This document shows positions 43,821-52,596 of a stretch of DNA of 64,000 nucleotides, one piece after another. How positions within the stretch are numbered: position 1 is the first letter of the stretch; each line of letters opens with the position of its first letter. The DNA comes from JBDKUD01 sp050943315 (GTDB lineage Bacteria > Bacillota > Syntrophomonadia > Syntrophomonadales > Syntrophomonadaceae): assembly GCA_050943315.1 (NCBI GenBank), contig JBMNOY010000003.1:11093-75092 (forward strand), in the 5' to 3' direction. A program made the translations under genes and the position numbers. The notes beneath the pieces were generated by a model. The model did not search any database, had not been told where the DNA came from, and saw only the letters and a list, made by a program, of their open reading frames with translations.

Positions 43821-44779
43821 GAACAGGATATCTGGGAGTTGATGTGGGATCAGTCAGTACCAATGTAGTGGTGCTGGATGAAAACGGGAAATTCGTGGCG
43901 GGCAAGTATTTGCGCACCAGCGGCAAACCTATCGAAGCCGTACAGGAAGGACTTTTTGCTATCGGTCAGGAGGTAGGCCGGGATTTTTCCATCCAGGGAG
44001 TGGGCGCTACCGGAAGTGGCCGCTACTTGACGGGTATGATCATAGGCGCCGATATAGTTAAAAACGAAATAACTGCCCATGCGATTGCTGCATCAGAGGT
44101 AGTCAAGGATGTTAAGACAATTATAGAAATCGGCGGCCAGGATTCCAAGATAATTATTATGCGTGACGGGGTAGTAACTGATTTTGCTATGAACACCGTT
44201 TGCGCTGCCGGTACCGGATCATTCTTGGATCAACAGGCGGCTCGTCTCTGTATTCCCATCGAACACTTTGGGGATTTTGCCCTGAAGGCGAAAAATCCAG
44301 TCCGGATAGCCGGACGCTGTGCTGTTTTTGCCGAATCGGACATGATTCATAAACAGCAATTAGGGTATAATTTGGAGGATATAATTGCTGGTCTGTGTGA
44401 AGCACTAGTGCGCAATTTTATGAATAACGTCGGCAAAGGTAAAGAGATTCTTACCCCGGTACTATTTCAGGGTGGGGTTGCAGCCAACAAAGGGCTAGTA
44501 CAAGCTTTTAACAAATACTTGCAAACAGAAGTTATAATACCTAAACATCACGATGTTATGGGGGCGGTGGGAGCAGCCCTGTTAGCCCGGGATAAAAGCC
44601 TAAAGAAGGGTACTACTGGGTTTAAAGGGTTTAACCTTCAGGACATAAAATTTAAAACCACGAGTTTTGAATGTAAGGGTTGCTCAAATGCATGTGAAGT
44701 AGTACAGTTTTATGAAAACGGGGAACTTTTATCTCGCTGGGGAGACCGTTGTGGTAAGTGGGAAGTCCAGGCGAGCTAA
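43817..44779 (+). CDS. ATP-dependent CoA-dehydratase activase (HgdC/BadF-type)
   Basis: ASKHA-fold ATPase of 320 residues, the type that injects a low-potential electron into 2-hydroxyacyl-CoA dehydratases. The phosphate-binding motif is LGVDVGSVSTNVVV, then GVGATGSGRYL and EIGGQDSK. The iron-sulfur cysteines are in NTVCAAGTGSFLDQQ and GRCAVFAESDM. An extra C-terminal cysteine cluster, CKGCSNACEV and RCGKW, is present, which suggests a second metal site. It is translationally coupled to the two DUF2229 genes. Their substrate is not known. Confidence 0.88.
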   Translation: MRTGYLGVDVGSVSTNVVVLDENGKFVAGKYLRTSGKPIEAVQEGLFAIGQEVGRDFSIQGVGATGSGRYLTGMIIGADIVKNEITAHAIAASEVVKDVKTIIEIGGQDSKIIIMRDGVVTDFAMNTVCAAGTGSFLDQQAARLCIPIEHFGDFALKAKNPVRIAGRCAVFAESDMIHKQQLGYNLEDIIAGLCEALVRNFMNNVGKGKEILTPVLFQGGVAANKGLVQAFNKYLQTEVIIPKHHDVMGAVGAALLARDKSLKKGTTGFKGFNLQDIKFKTTSFECKGCSNACEVVQFYENGELLSRWGDRCGKWEVQAS

Positions 44780-44841
44780 AAATCAATTTTTCACGATCCC
44801 GACCGGGCCGTGAGGTAAAATAATTTTAAAGGAGGATGACA

Positions 44842-46017
44842 ATGAAAGGTAGTAAGCTGTTGAGTATTTTGGTCCTGATGATCTTCATGGCGAGCATCGT
44901 AGCTGGTTGCGGCGGGACCAAACAAACTGGGGAAGGTAATGGGGACACTATCAAGGTAGGAATCAACATGGAACTGTCCGGGGGAGTAGCCAGTTATGGC
45001 ACAAACAGCAGAGATGGTGCCATGCTGGCCATCGAGCAAATCAATGCCCAGGGTGGAGTATTAGGCAAGAAACTGGAAGCAGTCCAAAAAGACTGTAAAT
45101 CAGTTGCTGACGAAGCAATGAATGTTAGTGCCGCGTTGGTCGGGGAAAACATTGTTGCCCAAGTTGGCCCCTTGACCAGTGGAGATGTAGCTGGCAGTAC
45201 ACCGATAATGATGGACAATAAGATTCCCCTTATTGCTCCAGCAGCTACTGCAGCCAATGTAACTGTGGATGACAAAACCGGTAAGACCAACGAATATATA
45301 TTCCGGGTATGTTTTATTGATCCATTCCAGGGTACTTTGATGGCCAAGTTTGCCATCGATGATATGAAAGCCAAAACTGCAGCTATCTATAAAGATACCT
45401 CCAGTGATTATGGTAAAGGTTTAGCAGATTACTTTAAAAAGACCTTCGAGGAAAATGGCGGGAAAATCGTTGCTGAAGAAGGTTTTGTAAAAGACGACCG
45501 GGACTTTAGGGCTACTTTAACCAAGATTAGAGGAACCAACCCTGACTTTATTTATGTACCAGGGTATTATCAAGAAGTAGCACCTTTGATTAAGCAAGCT
45601 CGTGAACTGGGAATAACTACTCCTATTGGTGGTGGCGACGGCTGGGATTCACCTGATATGGTTAAGGTTGCCGGGACATCACTTAATAACACTTTCTTTA
45701 CTAATCATTATTCTTCCCAGGATAAAGACCCTAAGGTAGTAGAATTTGTTAAAGCTTACAAAGAAAAATACAACAAAGAGCCCGATGCTTTTGCAGCTCT
45801 GGGATATGATGCTGTACAATTGCTGGCCCAGGGTATTAAAGATGCCAATTCAACTGATAGCGAAAAAATAAAGGATGCTTTAGCCAAAATTACCGACTTC
45901 GTCGGAATTACCGGTAAAATGAGCATTGATAAAAACCATAATCCCGTCAAAGCCGGGGTTATTATCGAATTCAAAGACGGCAAACAGGTTATGAAGACCA
46001 GAATCGACCCCGAATAG
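44842..46017 (+). CDS. livJ: Branched-chain amino acid ABC transporter substrate-binding protein
   Basis: About 391-residue periplasmic-type binding lipoprotein. The signal peptide ends in the lipobox SIVAGCGGT (lipid-bearing cysteine near residue 23). The mature part has the LivJ-type fold (GVNMELSGG-like IKVGINMELSGGVASYG). The start is ATG 44842 after GGAGG. It heads the livJHMGF operon. The ligand could be branched-chain amino acids, or another amino acid or amide. Confidence 0.94.
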   Translation: MKGSKLLSILVLMIFMASIVAGCGGTKQTGEGNGDTIKVGINMELSGGVASYGTNSRDGAMLAIEQINAQGGVLGKKLEAVQKDCKSVADEAMNVSAALVGENIVAQVGPLTSGDVAGSTPIMMDNKIPLIAPAATAANVTVDDKTGKTNEYIFRVCFIDPFQGTLMAKFAIDDMKAKTAAIYKDTSSDYGKGLADYFKKTFEENGGKIVAEEGFVKDDRDFRATLTKIRGTNPDFIYVPGYYQEVAPLIKQARELGITTPIGGGDGWDSPDMVKVAGTSLNNTFFTNHYSSQDKDPKVVEFVKAYKEKYNKEPDAFAALGYDAVQLLAQGIKDANSTDSEKIKDALAKITDFVGITGKMSIDKNHNPVKAGVIIEFKDGKQVMKTRIDPE

Positions 46018-46080
46018 AAAAGAGGGTTAAAGGGAGGGTAACCAATCCCTCTCTTTACCTTATGTACGCAGAAAAAGGAT

Positions 46081-46971
46081 GTGGCTATATTGCTCGAATT
46101 TATGCAACAACTTATAAATGGACTATCTCTGGGTGCAATATACGCCTTAATAGCCCTGGGATATACCATGGTTTATGGAATTATTATGTTAATTAATTTT
46201 GCCCACGGAGATATTATGATGGTAGGGGCCTATGTAGGCTTCTTCTCTATTTCGGTATTGGGCAGTAATATCGTGGTAGCTATGGTTTTTGCCATGTTGG
46301 CCTGCGCCGTATTGGGAATAGTCATTGAAAAAATTGCTTATAAACCACTGCGTAACGCCACCCGTATTGCTGCGTTGATTACCGCTATCGGAGTTTCCTT
46401 GTTACTGGAATATGTAACCATATTCCTCCTTACCCCGCAGCAAAGGGTATTCCCCCGAGAGGTCTTTCCGATACACGATTATAACGTTTTCGGAATGATG
46501 GTTTCCAATAAAGACGTGTTTGTAATTATCTCTGCGGTAGTTCTGATGATTATTCTGCAGTTTATTATCAAAAAGACCAAGACCGGGAAAGCCATGCGGG
46601 CGGTTTCACTAGACAGGGAAGCCGCGGTATTAATGGGAATTAATGTCGACCGGATCATTTCCGTAACTTTTGCCATTGGCTCTGCCCTGGCGGCAGCAGC
46701 CGGAGTTATGATCGGAATTTACTATAACACCATAAACCCCTTAATGGGAATAATCCCGGGCTTGAAAGCTTTCGTTGCTGCAGTACTGGGTGGTATAGGA
46801 ATTATCCCCGGTGCCATGGTGGGGGGCTTTGTGATGGGCGTGTTGGAGACTATGGTAAGTGGTTATGGGAGCAGTCTCTACCGGGATGCAGTGGCCTTCG
46901 GAGTACTTATTTTGATATTACTTATTAAGCCCACCGGTCTTTTTGGTAAGGATACCGGGGAAAAAGTGTAG
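46081..46971 (+). CDS. livH: Branched-chain amino acid ABC transporter permease LivH
   Basis: About 293-296 residues with eight or so membrane segments; QQLINGLSLGAIYALIALGYTMVYGI is the family N-terminus. The start is uncertain. The binding site AAGGA (46075-46079) is one base before GTG 46081, seven before ATA 46087 and ten before TTG 46090. TTG gives the usual N-terminus MLEF; I list GTG as the outer limit. It lies between livJ and livM in the operon. Confidence 0.94.
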   Translation: MAILLEFMQQLINGLSLGAIYALIALGYTMVYGIIMLINFAHGDIMMVGAYVGFFSISVLGSNIVVAMVFAMLACAVLGIVIEKIAYKPLRNATRIAALITAIGVSLLLEYVTIFLLTPQQRVFPREVFPIHDYNVFGMMVSNKDVFVIISAVVLMIILQFIIKKTKTGKAMRAVSLDREAAVLMGINVDRIISVTFAIGSALAAAAGVMIGIYYNTINPLMGIIPGLKAFVAAVLGGIGIIPGAMVGGFVMGVLETMVSGYGSSLYRDAVAFGVLILILLIKPTGLFGKDTGEKV

Positions 46972-46981
46972 GTGAAGCAGC

Positions 46982-47950
46982 ATGAATGAAACATTAAAAA
47001 GATCAAGTCGGTTTATAATTGACGTGGGTATACTGGTAATATTTTTTACCCTGGTACAATACCTTATCACCACTGGTATGCTTAATCAGTATTATGAAAT
47101 TAATCTGACCGCCATGTGTATAAATATAATATTGGCAGTAAGCCTTAATCTCATTAATGGCTTTACCGGGCAACTTTCACTGGGCCATGCCGGCTTTATG
47201 GCCTTAGGGGCATATGCTTCAGTAATTTGTACCGAGATGTTAAATTTACCCTTCCTCGCCGGACTTCTAGCCGGTTGTGTGGTAGCCGGTACGGCCGGAT
47301 TTATTATTGGGGTACCTACTTTAAGATTAAAAGGTGATTATCTGGCTATTGCTACCCTAGCTTTTGGTGAAATAATAAGGGTAGTTCTGCAAAATATTGA
47401 TGCCGTAGGCGGCCCGGCAGGAATTCTGGGTATAAGTAAGCTGACTACCTGGGCCTGGTTATTTACTATCACTGTCCTGACCGTGGTGATAATTCAAAAT
47501 ATAATAAATTCGAGCTACGGACGAGCCATCATATCTGTTCGGGAAGATGAAATAGCAGCTGAGTTGATGGGAATTAACACCACGAAATACAAGGTTACCG
47601 CTTTTGTAATTGGAGCACTGTTTGCCGGTTTAGCGGGTGCCCTGTATGCGCATTATTTTTACATTATTAAACCGGAAACCTTTAACTTCTTAAAATCTTT
47701 TGACATCCTGGTAATGGTGGTTTTGGGTGGACTGGGGAGTACCACCGGGGCTATTATAGCGGCTATGTTTATTACCGTTCTTACTGCAGCACTGCAGGCC
47801 TTCCCTGCTATTAGGATGATTTTATATGCTCTTATTTTAGTAATAGTGATGATTTACCGGCCACAGGGATTAATGGGTAATAAAGAGTTAACCAGAAAAA
47901 CATTTGGTAAGATTTGGGGTGGTAAAGATGGCCCTTATGAAAATAAGTAA
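46982..47950 (+). CDS. livM: Branched-chain amino acid ABC transporter permease LivM
   Basis: 322 residues, about nine membrane segments. NLINGFTGQLSLGHAGFMALGAY and RLKGDYLAIATLAFGEIIRV are LivM signatures. ATG start with AGGTGAA upstream. It overlaps the livG start by 23 bases. Confidence 0.95.
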   Translation: MNETLKRSSRFIIDVGILVIFFTLVQYLITTGMLNQYYEINLTAMCINIILAVSLNLINGFTGQLSLGHAGFMALGAYASVICTEMLNLPFLAGLLAGCVVAGTAGFIIGVPTLRLKGDYLAIATLAFGEIIRVVLQNIDAVGGPAGILGISKLTTWAWLFTITVLTVVIIQNIINSSYGRAIISVREDEIAAELMGINTTKYKVTAFVIGALFAGLAGALYAHYFYIIKPETFNFLKSFDILVMVVLGGLGSTTGAIIAAMFITVLTAALQAFPAIRMILYALILVIVMIYRPQGLMGNKELTRKTFGKIWGGKDGPYENK

Positions 47951-48695
47951 TTTAGACAAGTCATTTGGCGGACTAAGTGCAGTATTAAATTTTAACTTAA
48001 ACATGGAAAGCAATGAACTGGTAGGGTTGATAGGACCCAACGGGGCCGGGAAAACCACGGTTTTTAATCTCATCACCGGGGTGTACAAACCCGACCAGGG
48101 TGAAATAATATTTAACGGTCAAAACATTAGCGGTTTTCATCCTTATGATATTTGCAAAAAGGGGATAGCCCGGACTTTCCAAAATATCCGTTTATTTAAG
48201 GATCTAACCGTATTAGACAATGTCAAGATAGCTATTCATAAGGATGTAAACTACGGCATGTTAAGTGCAATTTTTCGGACTCCCAAATTTTTTGAGGGAG
48301 AACGGATGATTGATGAAAAAGCTCTGGAATATTTAAACATATTTCATTTAATAGGCAAGAAAGATGAACTGGCCTCCAATCTTCCTTATGGGGAACAAAG
48401 GCGCCTGGAGATAGCGCGAGCCCTGGCCACGAATCCTTCCCTGCTGATATTAGACGAACCGGCCGCGGGAATGAATCCCCAGGAAACACAGGAGTTAATG
48501 GAGCTAATAAAGTGGATGAGAAACAAGTTTAACCTGACCATACTGCTGATTGAACACGACATGTCACTGGTTATGGGAGTTTGTGAGCGCATCTATGTTT
48601 TGGACTACGGGCAGATCATAGCGGAAGGAGTACCGGAGGAAATCAGGAACAACAAGCGCGTAATTGAAGCATATCTGGGTGAGGAGGTAGAGTAG
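47928..48695 (+). CDS. livG: Branched-chain amino acid ABC transporter ATPase LivG
   Basis: About 255 residues. Walker A is GPNGAGKTTVFN, the signature region is LPYGEQRRLEIARALA, and Walker B is LLILDEPAAGMNP. The start is ATG 47928 after GGGGTGG; ATG 47937 is an alternative. The stop overlaps the livF start by one base. Confidence 0.95.
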   Translation: MALMKISNLDKSFGGLSAVLNFNLNMESNELVGLIGPNGAGKTTVFNLITGVYKPDQGEIIFNGQNISGFHPYDICKKGIARTFQNIRLFKDLTVLDNVKIAIHKDVNYGMLSAIFRTPKFFEGERMIDEKALEYLNIFHLIGKKDELASNLPYGEQRRLEIARALATNPSLLILDEPAAGMNPQETQELMELIKWMRNKFNLTILLIEHDMSLVMGVCERIYVLDYGQIIAEGVPEEIRNNKRVIEAYLGEEVE

Positions 48696-49399
48696 TGCTT
48701 AAGGTAAAAGATATTGATGTATACTATGGCGCCATCCATGCTTTGAAAAAACTCTCCATAGAAGTTGAGCAGGGCAGTATTGTTACTCTTATTGGGGCCA
48801 ACGGGGCAGGTAAAACCACCACTTTAAAAAGCATATCCGGGTTATTAAAGCCCAAAAACGGCTCCATTCTCTTTAAGGGTGTAGAAATAACCAAGGTAGC
48901 TCCAGAGAAAATTGTCGGTATGGGTATATCCCAGGTTCCTGAGGGGCGGCGGGTATTTCCTTCCATGTCTGTGCTGGAGAACCTGGAAATGGGTGCCTAC
49001 CTGCGCAAGGATAAAAAAGGTATTGACGATGATATGGAAAATGTTTTTAATCGTTTTCCGCGCCTGAAGGAAAGAAGAAAGCAGCTGGCGGGAACATTAA
49101 GCGGCGGAGAACAGCAGATGCTGGCTATTGGACGGGCTCTTATGGCCAGACCGCAACTGATGCTAATGGATGAACCCTCTATGGGGCTGGCACCACTCCT
49201 GGTTAAGGAAATATTCGAAATTATCAAAGACATTAATGCCCGGGGTACTACGATTTTACTGGTAGAGCAAAATGCTCATATGGCATTATCCATAGCCAGT
49301 AAAGCTTATGTTATAGAAACCGGCGAGATTGTATTACAGGGAACTGCCGACCAGCTATTAAAGAGTGAAGAGGTTAAGAAGGCTTATTTGGGTGGATAG
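48695..49399 (+). CDS. livF: Branched-chain amino acid ABC transporter ATPase LivF
   Basis: 234 residues. Walker A is GANGAGKTTTLK, the signature is LSGGEQQMLAIGRAL, and Walker B is LMLMDEPSMGLAP. The start is GTG 48695 after GAGGAGG. It is the last transporter gene of the operon. Confidence 0.95.
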   Translation: MLKVKDIDVYYGAIHALKKLSIEVEQGSIVTLIGANGAGKTTTLKSISGLLKPKNGSILFKGVEITKVAPEKIVGMGISQVPEGRRVFPSMSVLENLEMGAYLRKDKKGIDDDMENVFNRFPRLKERRKQLAGTLSGGEQQMLAIGRALMARPQLMLMDEPSMGLAPLLVKEIFEIIKDINARGTTILLVEQNAHMALSIASKAYVIETGEIVLQGTADQLLKSEEVKKAYLGG

Positions 49400-49563
49400 T
49401 TCTTATGGCTGGCGTTCCTACTGGTTAAGGACTGCATAAACCAATGGACTCAATCAGTTCTTTAAAAAGCGGGCAGGGGTTTAAGAAAAGAATTACTTTA
49501 GAGTAGTATAATATTATTAGGATAAAAACAATTGGTTGATAAAATTGCAGAGGGGGTTTCTCA

Positions 49564-50226
49564 ATGAAGGTTAAAGACCGTATGACAACCGAGGTTAGAA
49601 CGGTAGACCTCGATACCAGTGTCACTGAGGCATTTCGGGTTATGAAAGATAATAATGTTCGTCGCCTCCCAGTAATGGATAAGGAAAAATTGGTGGGCAT
49701 GATTACTTTAAGCGACCTGAACCAGGCATCACCTTCTTCAGCTACCACTCTGAGTATTCATGAACTTAACTATATTCTGGCTAAAACCAAAGTTAAAGAT
49801 ATTTTGCCCAAAAAACAAAATTTGATCACCATCGGGCCGGATAATTTTATTGAAACGGCGGCCAAAATAATGCGGCAGCATCTTATCAGCGGTTTGCCGG
49901 TCATGGAAGATGGCAAATTAGTAGGCATTGTAACGGAAACAGATCTCTTTGATGCATTGGTGGATATTTTAGGGGTTAATACTCCGCATAGCCGCATAGA
50001 TATTTACGCGGTAGACCGTCCGGGCAGCCTGGCGGAAATTACCCAGATAATTGCCCGCCGTGGAATTAATATTCTCAATACAGTAGTATATTTTGACAAG
50101 AAAAAATGTCGTTATAAAATAATACTGCGTATGGAAGAAACCAACTGCGACGAGATAATGGCAGAGATAAAGTCCAGAGGATATGAAATAGAATCTGTAC
50201 TGATACGCCAGAATGCAGATGAGTAG
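49564..50226 (+). CDS. CBS-domain and ACT-domain protein (AcuB-like)
   Basis: 220 residues: two CBS domains (about 1-55 and 78-135: MTTEVRTVDLDTSVTEAF and LITIGPDNFIETAAKIM) followed by an ACT domain (about 140-215: AVDRPGSLAEITQIIARRGINI). CBS domains sense adenine nucleotides and ACT domains amino acids, so it may report amino acid or energy state to the liv transporter upstream. It resembles AcuB of Bacillus, whose role is unclear. ATG start after AGAGGGGG. It has its own terminator. Confidence 0.88.
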   Translation: MKVKDRMTTEVRTVDLDTSVTEAFRVMKDNNVRRLPVMDKEKLVGMITLSDLNQASPSSATTLSIHELNYILAKTKVKDILPKKQNLITIGPDNFIETAAKIMRQHLISGLPVMEDGKLVGIVTETDLFDALVDILGVNTPHSRIDIYAVDRPGSLAEITQIIARRGINILNTVVYFDKKKCRYKIILRMEETNCDEIMAEIKSRGYEIESVLIRQNADE

Positions 50227-50234
50227 GTGTTTAA

Positions 50235-50259
50235 CCCCCCAGCAGGGGGGCTTTTTTTT
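50235..50259 (+). terminator. Terminator of the CBS-ACT gene
   Basis: CCCCCC AGCA GGGGGG followed by C and eight T residues, nine bases after the stop codon. Confidence 0.95.
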
Positions 50260-50438
50260 GGCCAGAATCAAGCCATTGCGGCAAGCATAAGCAAAGGCTC
50301 CCAGCTATCTATTCCAAGTAACGAATACTAGCATAGTGCTATTATTAGTACATAATTGATTTAGACCATAACTAGCGCTAAAATAGAAAATGGATAGACA
50401 GGATTAGCCATGGAAATGCAATAGTCGGCAGAATATTT

Positions 50439-50537
50439 GGAAGCGGATCGGTCCTGGTGGGCCGCCTGGACTTCAAATCCAGTCTGCGCCGTAGTGATCC
50501 TGCGGTGGGTGGGTTCGATTCCCACACGCTTCCGCCA
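50439..50537 (+). tRNA. selC: tRNA-Sec (TCA)
   Basis: 99 bases with encoded CCA. Acceptor GGAAGCG/CGCTTCC with an eighth G-A position; six-pair D stem CGGTCC/GGGCCG closed by a TGGT loop; anticodon stem CTGGA/TCCAG around CTTCAAA (anticodon TCA); long variable arm (CGCCG/CGGTG); T stem GTGGG/CCCAC around TTCGATT. These are the hallmarks of bacterial selenocysteine tRNA. With selA, selB and selD also in this window, the pathway is complete. Confidence 0.97.
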
Positions 50538-50554
50538 ACAAGTGTATTTGCATA

Positions 50555-50611
50555 GAAAAGCATCCCTCATACTTAAATTCTTAAATCAGAATTCTCGTCT
50601 GACGGGATGCT
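50555..50611 (-). terminator. Possible terminator of the Arg-rich gene
   Basis: AGCATCCC (50559-50566) pairs with GGGATGCT (50604-50611); on the minus strand the stem is followed by TTTTC. The 37-base loop can form a further small hairpin. Its direction suits the minus-strand gene at 50718-50855. Confidence 0.45.
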
Positions 50612-50717
50612 CTCTATATGGATTAGAATTGTGGCAGCCATCATTTTGATGATGAATTAAAAAGGTTGCCCTTTATTAAGATTAGTTAGGTTCATTAGTC
50701 GCGGAATACGGTTAATG

Positions 50718-50855
50718 TTACCACCACCGTCTTCTGCGGCATTCTCTTTCAGCCCTACGGCATCTGCGCCGGCGACGCCGATCTCTGATAAAGTCACACC
50801 GAAAATCGCACCGTCTTCTCCTTCTTCTTCTTCTTCTCCTTCTGCAACAGTTCAT
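50718..50855 (-). CDS. Protamine-like arginine-rich 45-residue protein
   Basis: Unrecognised small protein. It begins MNCC, followed by eleven consecutive arginines, and ends RRRRWW; 26 of 45 residues are Arg and six are Cys (positions 3, 4, 16, 20, 32, 39). The start ATG 50855 follows a strong binding site, GGGGAGGGGTGATTCT. Only the first half is an AGA/AGG microsatellite-like tract; the second Arg run uses CGG, CGT, CGC, CGG, CGC and AGA, so the arginines appear to be kept by selection. The CDF-RCDF repeat and WW end are further pattern. It resembles protamines or DNA-condensing basic spore proteins in composition only. There is no homologue I can name; it could be a spore nucleoid or coat component. 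Confidence 0.65.
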   Translation of the reverse strand: MNCCRRRRRRRRRRRCDFRCDFIRDRRRRRRCRRAERECRRRRWW

Positions 50856-50954
50856 AGAATCACCCCTCCCCCCAAAGATGTTAGAAAATTCTAAAGAGCT
50901 AATACCATAATATTCCACATAGTATCAAACTGTTACTGTTACAAGTTTAGCTAT

Positions 50955-51000
50955 ATATAAAAAACCAAAAGACGCCTCTATGTAAAGAGGCGTCTTTTGG
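50955..51000 (-). terminator. Terminator of the DUF2294-alcohol dehydrogenase operon
   Basis: A perfect 15-pair stem: CCAAAAGACGCCTCT (50965-50979) with AGAGGCGTCTTTTGG (50986-51000). On the minus strand it is followed by TTTTTTATATATA. It lies about 80 bases after the dehydrogenase stop. Confidence 0.93.
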
Positions 51001-51079
51001 CTTTGAACATGAAACCTATATTGTATATTGAGAGAGTGAAACTAAAACAATATTAAAGATTAATAAGGACTATGATAGG

Positions 51080-52084
51080 CTATTTTTCATAAGGAGTAAC
51101 TATCCATTTTAAGCAGCCATCTTTCTTACCGCCGAAAACATCATAACCTTTAACGATATCGTTTAAGGGGGCACGATGTGTGCACAGGAAGTTGGTATTG
51201 ATTTTGCCTGCGGCAATCAGCTTAATCAATTCCGGAATACGATTAGCGTTTACCAGGCCCATGCTTATTCTGATATTCTTAATCCACAGAGTATTCAGAG
51301 CAAGTTCTTGGGGGCTTTCAAATACACCGATCAGGGAAACAGTACCACCTGGTCTGACAGCATCTATGGCCATGTCAAAGGTTGGTTTAAAACCATTGGC
51401 TTCAATGGTCACATCAGCACCGCGGCCTTCGGTGATATCTCTGATTGCATCTCCAACACTTGTTACATTAAGGGGATTAATTCCTATATCGGCAATACCA
51501 TTCTTAACAGCGAAATCTAACCGTTCCTGATTAATGTCAACAGCTACGATTTTGGAAGGTCCCCAAAGTCTAGCTGTAGTCATGGCGCACATTCCAACCG
51601 GGCCGCCACCCATTACCGCAACTGTGTCACCGGGCTCAATTTTGCCTTGTTCAGCACCGAAATAGCCGGTGGAGAGGATGTCACCTACAAATAATACATC
51701 TTCTTCCGTTAATCCTTCGGGGATACTAAACATGCCCAGATTGGCATGAGGAACACGTACGTATTCGGCCTGGCAGCCATCTATCATGTAACCGAATATC
51801 CAGCTGCCGGTTGTGCAATGAGAATAGATACCACGTACACAGTAGAAACACTCGCCGCACTGGGTAACACAGGAAACAGCCACCTTATCCCCAACTTTGG
51901 CGTTTCTAACTGCGGGACCAACTTCAACAACTTCCCCGACGAATTCATGGCCGATAATTCTTCCTTCTTCTACTTCGGGCATACCGCCGTGCCAGATATG
52001 TATATCTGTACCGCAGATAGTAGAAGTAGTAACTTTAACAATAGCATCATCTGGTTCAATAATCTTGGGTACTGGTACATCCAA
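51080..52084 (-). CDS. Zinc-dependent alcohol dehydrogenase (threonine/sorbitol dehydrogenase-like), start unclear
   Basis: MDR-superfamily dehydrogenase of 334 residues from TTG 52084. The catalytic zinc site is in TICGTDIHIWHGG and GHEFVGEVVE; structural-zinc-type cysteines are in CGECFYCVRGIYSHC; the NAD-binding motif is VMGGGPVGMCAMTTARL. The family normally has about 14 more N-terminal residues. They can be read in frame upstream (KSRVLSGPEKIALLDVP, from 52126), but no start codon is present between an in-frame TGA (52127-52129) and TTG 52084. That segment lies inside the end of the DUF2294 gene, in another frame. Either the TTG is used, giving a short protein, or a start has been lost or a frameshift links the two genes. 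Confidence 0.85.
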   Translation of the reverse strand: MDVPVPKIIEPDDAIVKVTTSTICGTDIHIWHGGMPEVEEGRIIGHEFVGEVVEVGPAVRNAKVGDKVAVSCVTQCGECFYCVRGIYSHCTTGSWIFGYMIDGCQAEYVRVPHANLGMFSIPEGLTEEDVLFVGDILSTGYFGAEQGKIEPGDTVAVMGGGPVGMCAMTTARLWGPSKIVAVDINQERLDFAVKNGIADIGINPLNVTSVGDAIRDITEGRGADVTIEANGFKPTFDMAIDAVRPGGTVSLIGVFESPQELALNTLWIKNIRISMGLVNANRIPELIKLIAAGKINTNFLCTHRAPLNDIVKGYDVFGGKKDGCLKWIVTPYEK

Positions 52085-52577
52085 CAGGGCGATTTTTTCC
52101 GGACCGCTCAGTACTCGACTTTTCTGTCAATATGCGGTCAAAAACAATAACATGCATCCAAAAATCATTTTCGGGTTCCAGCTCATAGGCGTGATGAATT
52201 GCTCGTGCGTTTAGTTTCTTTTCAAAATAACCTACATTATCAACAGCATGTTGTTTAACCACTTGCATGCGTGCTGCCCTTACCACCTCTCTTCCTGAAG
52301 GAGTTTCATTAATGTATTTTTCTGGTGTGGTCAAAAAGCCCTCACCACGTATAATTAACATATCATCCCAAATGACAATCTTAGTATAATCTACTCCTTT
52401 GCCCAGCTTCTCCTTAAAATAGCGTTCCATGTAAAGCTTAAATTCATGTTGTAGATGCCTGCGTTGTTGGTCATTAAGTTTGCTTCCTGGTACGCTGGGG
52501 ACTGAAGTGTCACTCTCAGGTACCAGCTTAATTGATTTTGCCATGAAATACCCCCCATATAGCATAAGTTTTAGCAA
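52056..52577 (-). CDS. DUF2294 (MpsC-like) domain protein
   Basis: 173 residues. The central region (LNDQQRRHLQHEFKLYMERYFKEKLGKGVDYTKIVIWDDMLIIRGEGFLTTPEKYINET) matches the DUF2294 pattern, in which a short acid-basic domain precedes a V..V.DD...V...G.LT..E motif. Some relatives are proposed parts of a membrane potential system; the function here is unknown. The recognisable domain ends near VIVFDRILTEK, and the last 20 or so residues run through the expected start of the downstream dehydrogenase. The start ATG 52577 is hardly spaced from GGGGGG (52550 side: ATATGGGGGG is just downstream of the first codons), so ATG 52544 (MAKSIKLVPES), with GGGGGG seven bases upstream, is the more likely start. 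Confidence 0.75.
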   Translation of the reverse strand: MLKLMLYGGYFMAKSIKLVPESDTSVPSVPGSKLNDQQRRHLQHEFKLYMERYFKEKLGKGVDYTKIVIWDDMLIIRGEGFLTTPEKYINETPSGREVVRAARMQVVKQHAVDNVGYFEKKLNARAIHHAYELEPENDFWMHVIVFDRILTEKSSTERSGKNRPVGCTSTQDY

Positions 52578-52596
52578 AGCTGGTATACAATCCCAA

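Noticed and set aside
46075..46095. AUA 46087 as the start of livH
   Set aside because: TTG 46090 and GTG 46081 are both available, so this case does not support AUA use.
50785..50843. The Arg-rich tract as a plain CTT/CTC microsatellite
   Set aside because: Only part of the gene is repetitive at the DNA level; later arginines use varied codons and a strong binding site and ATG are present.
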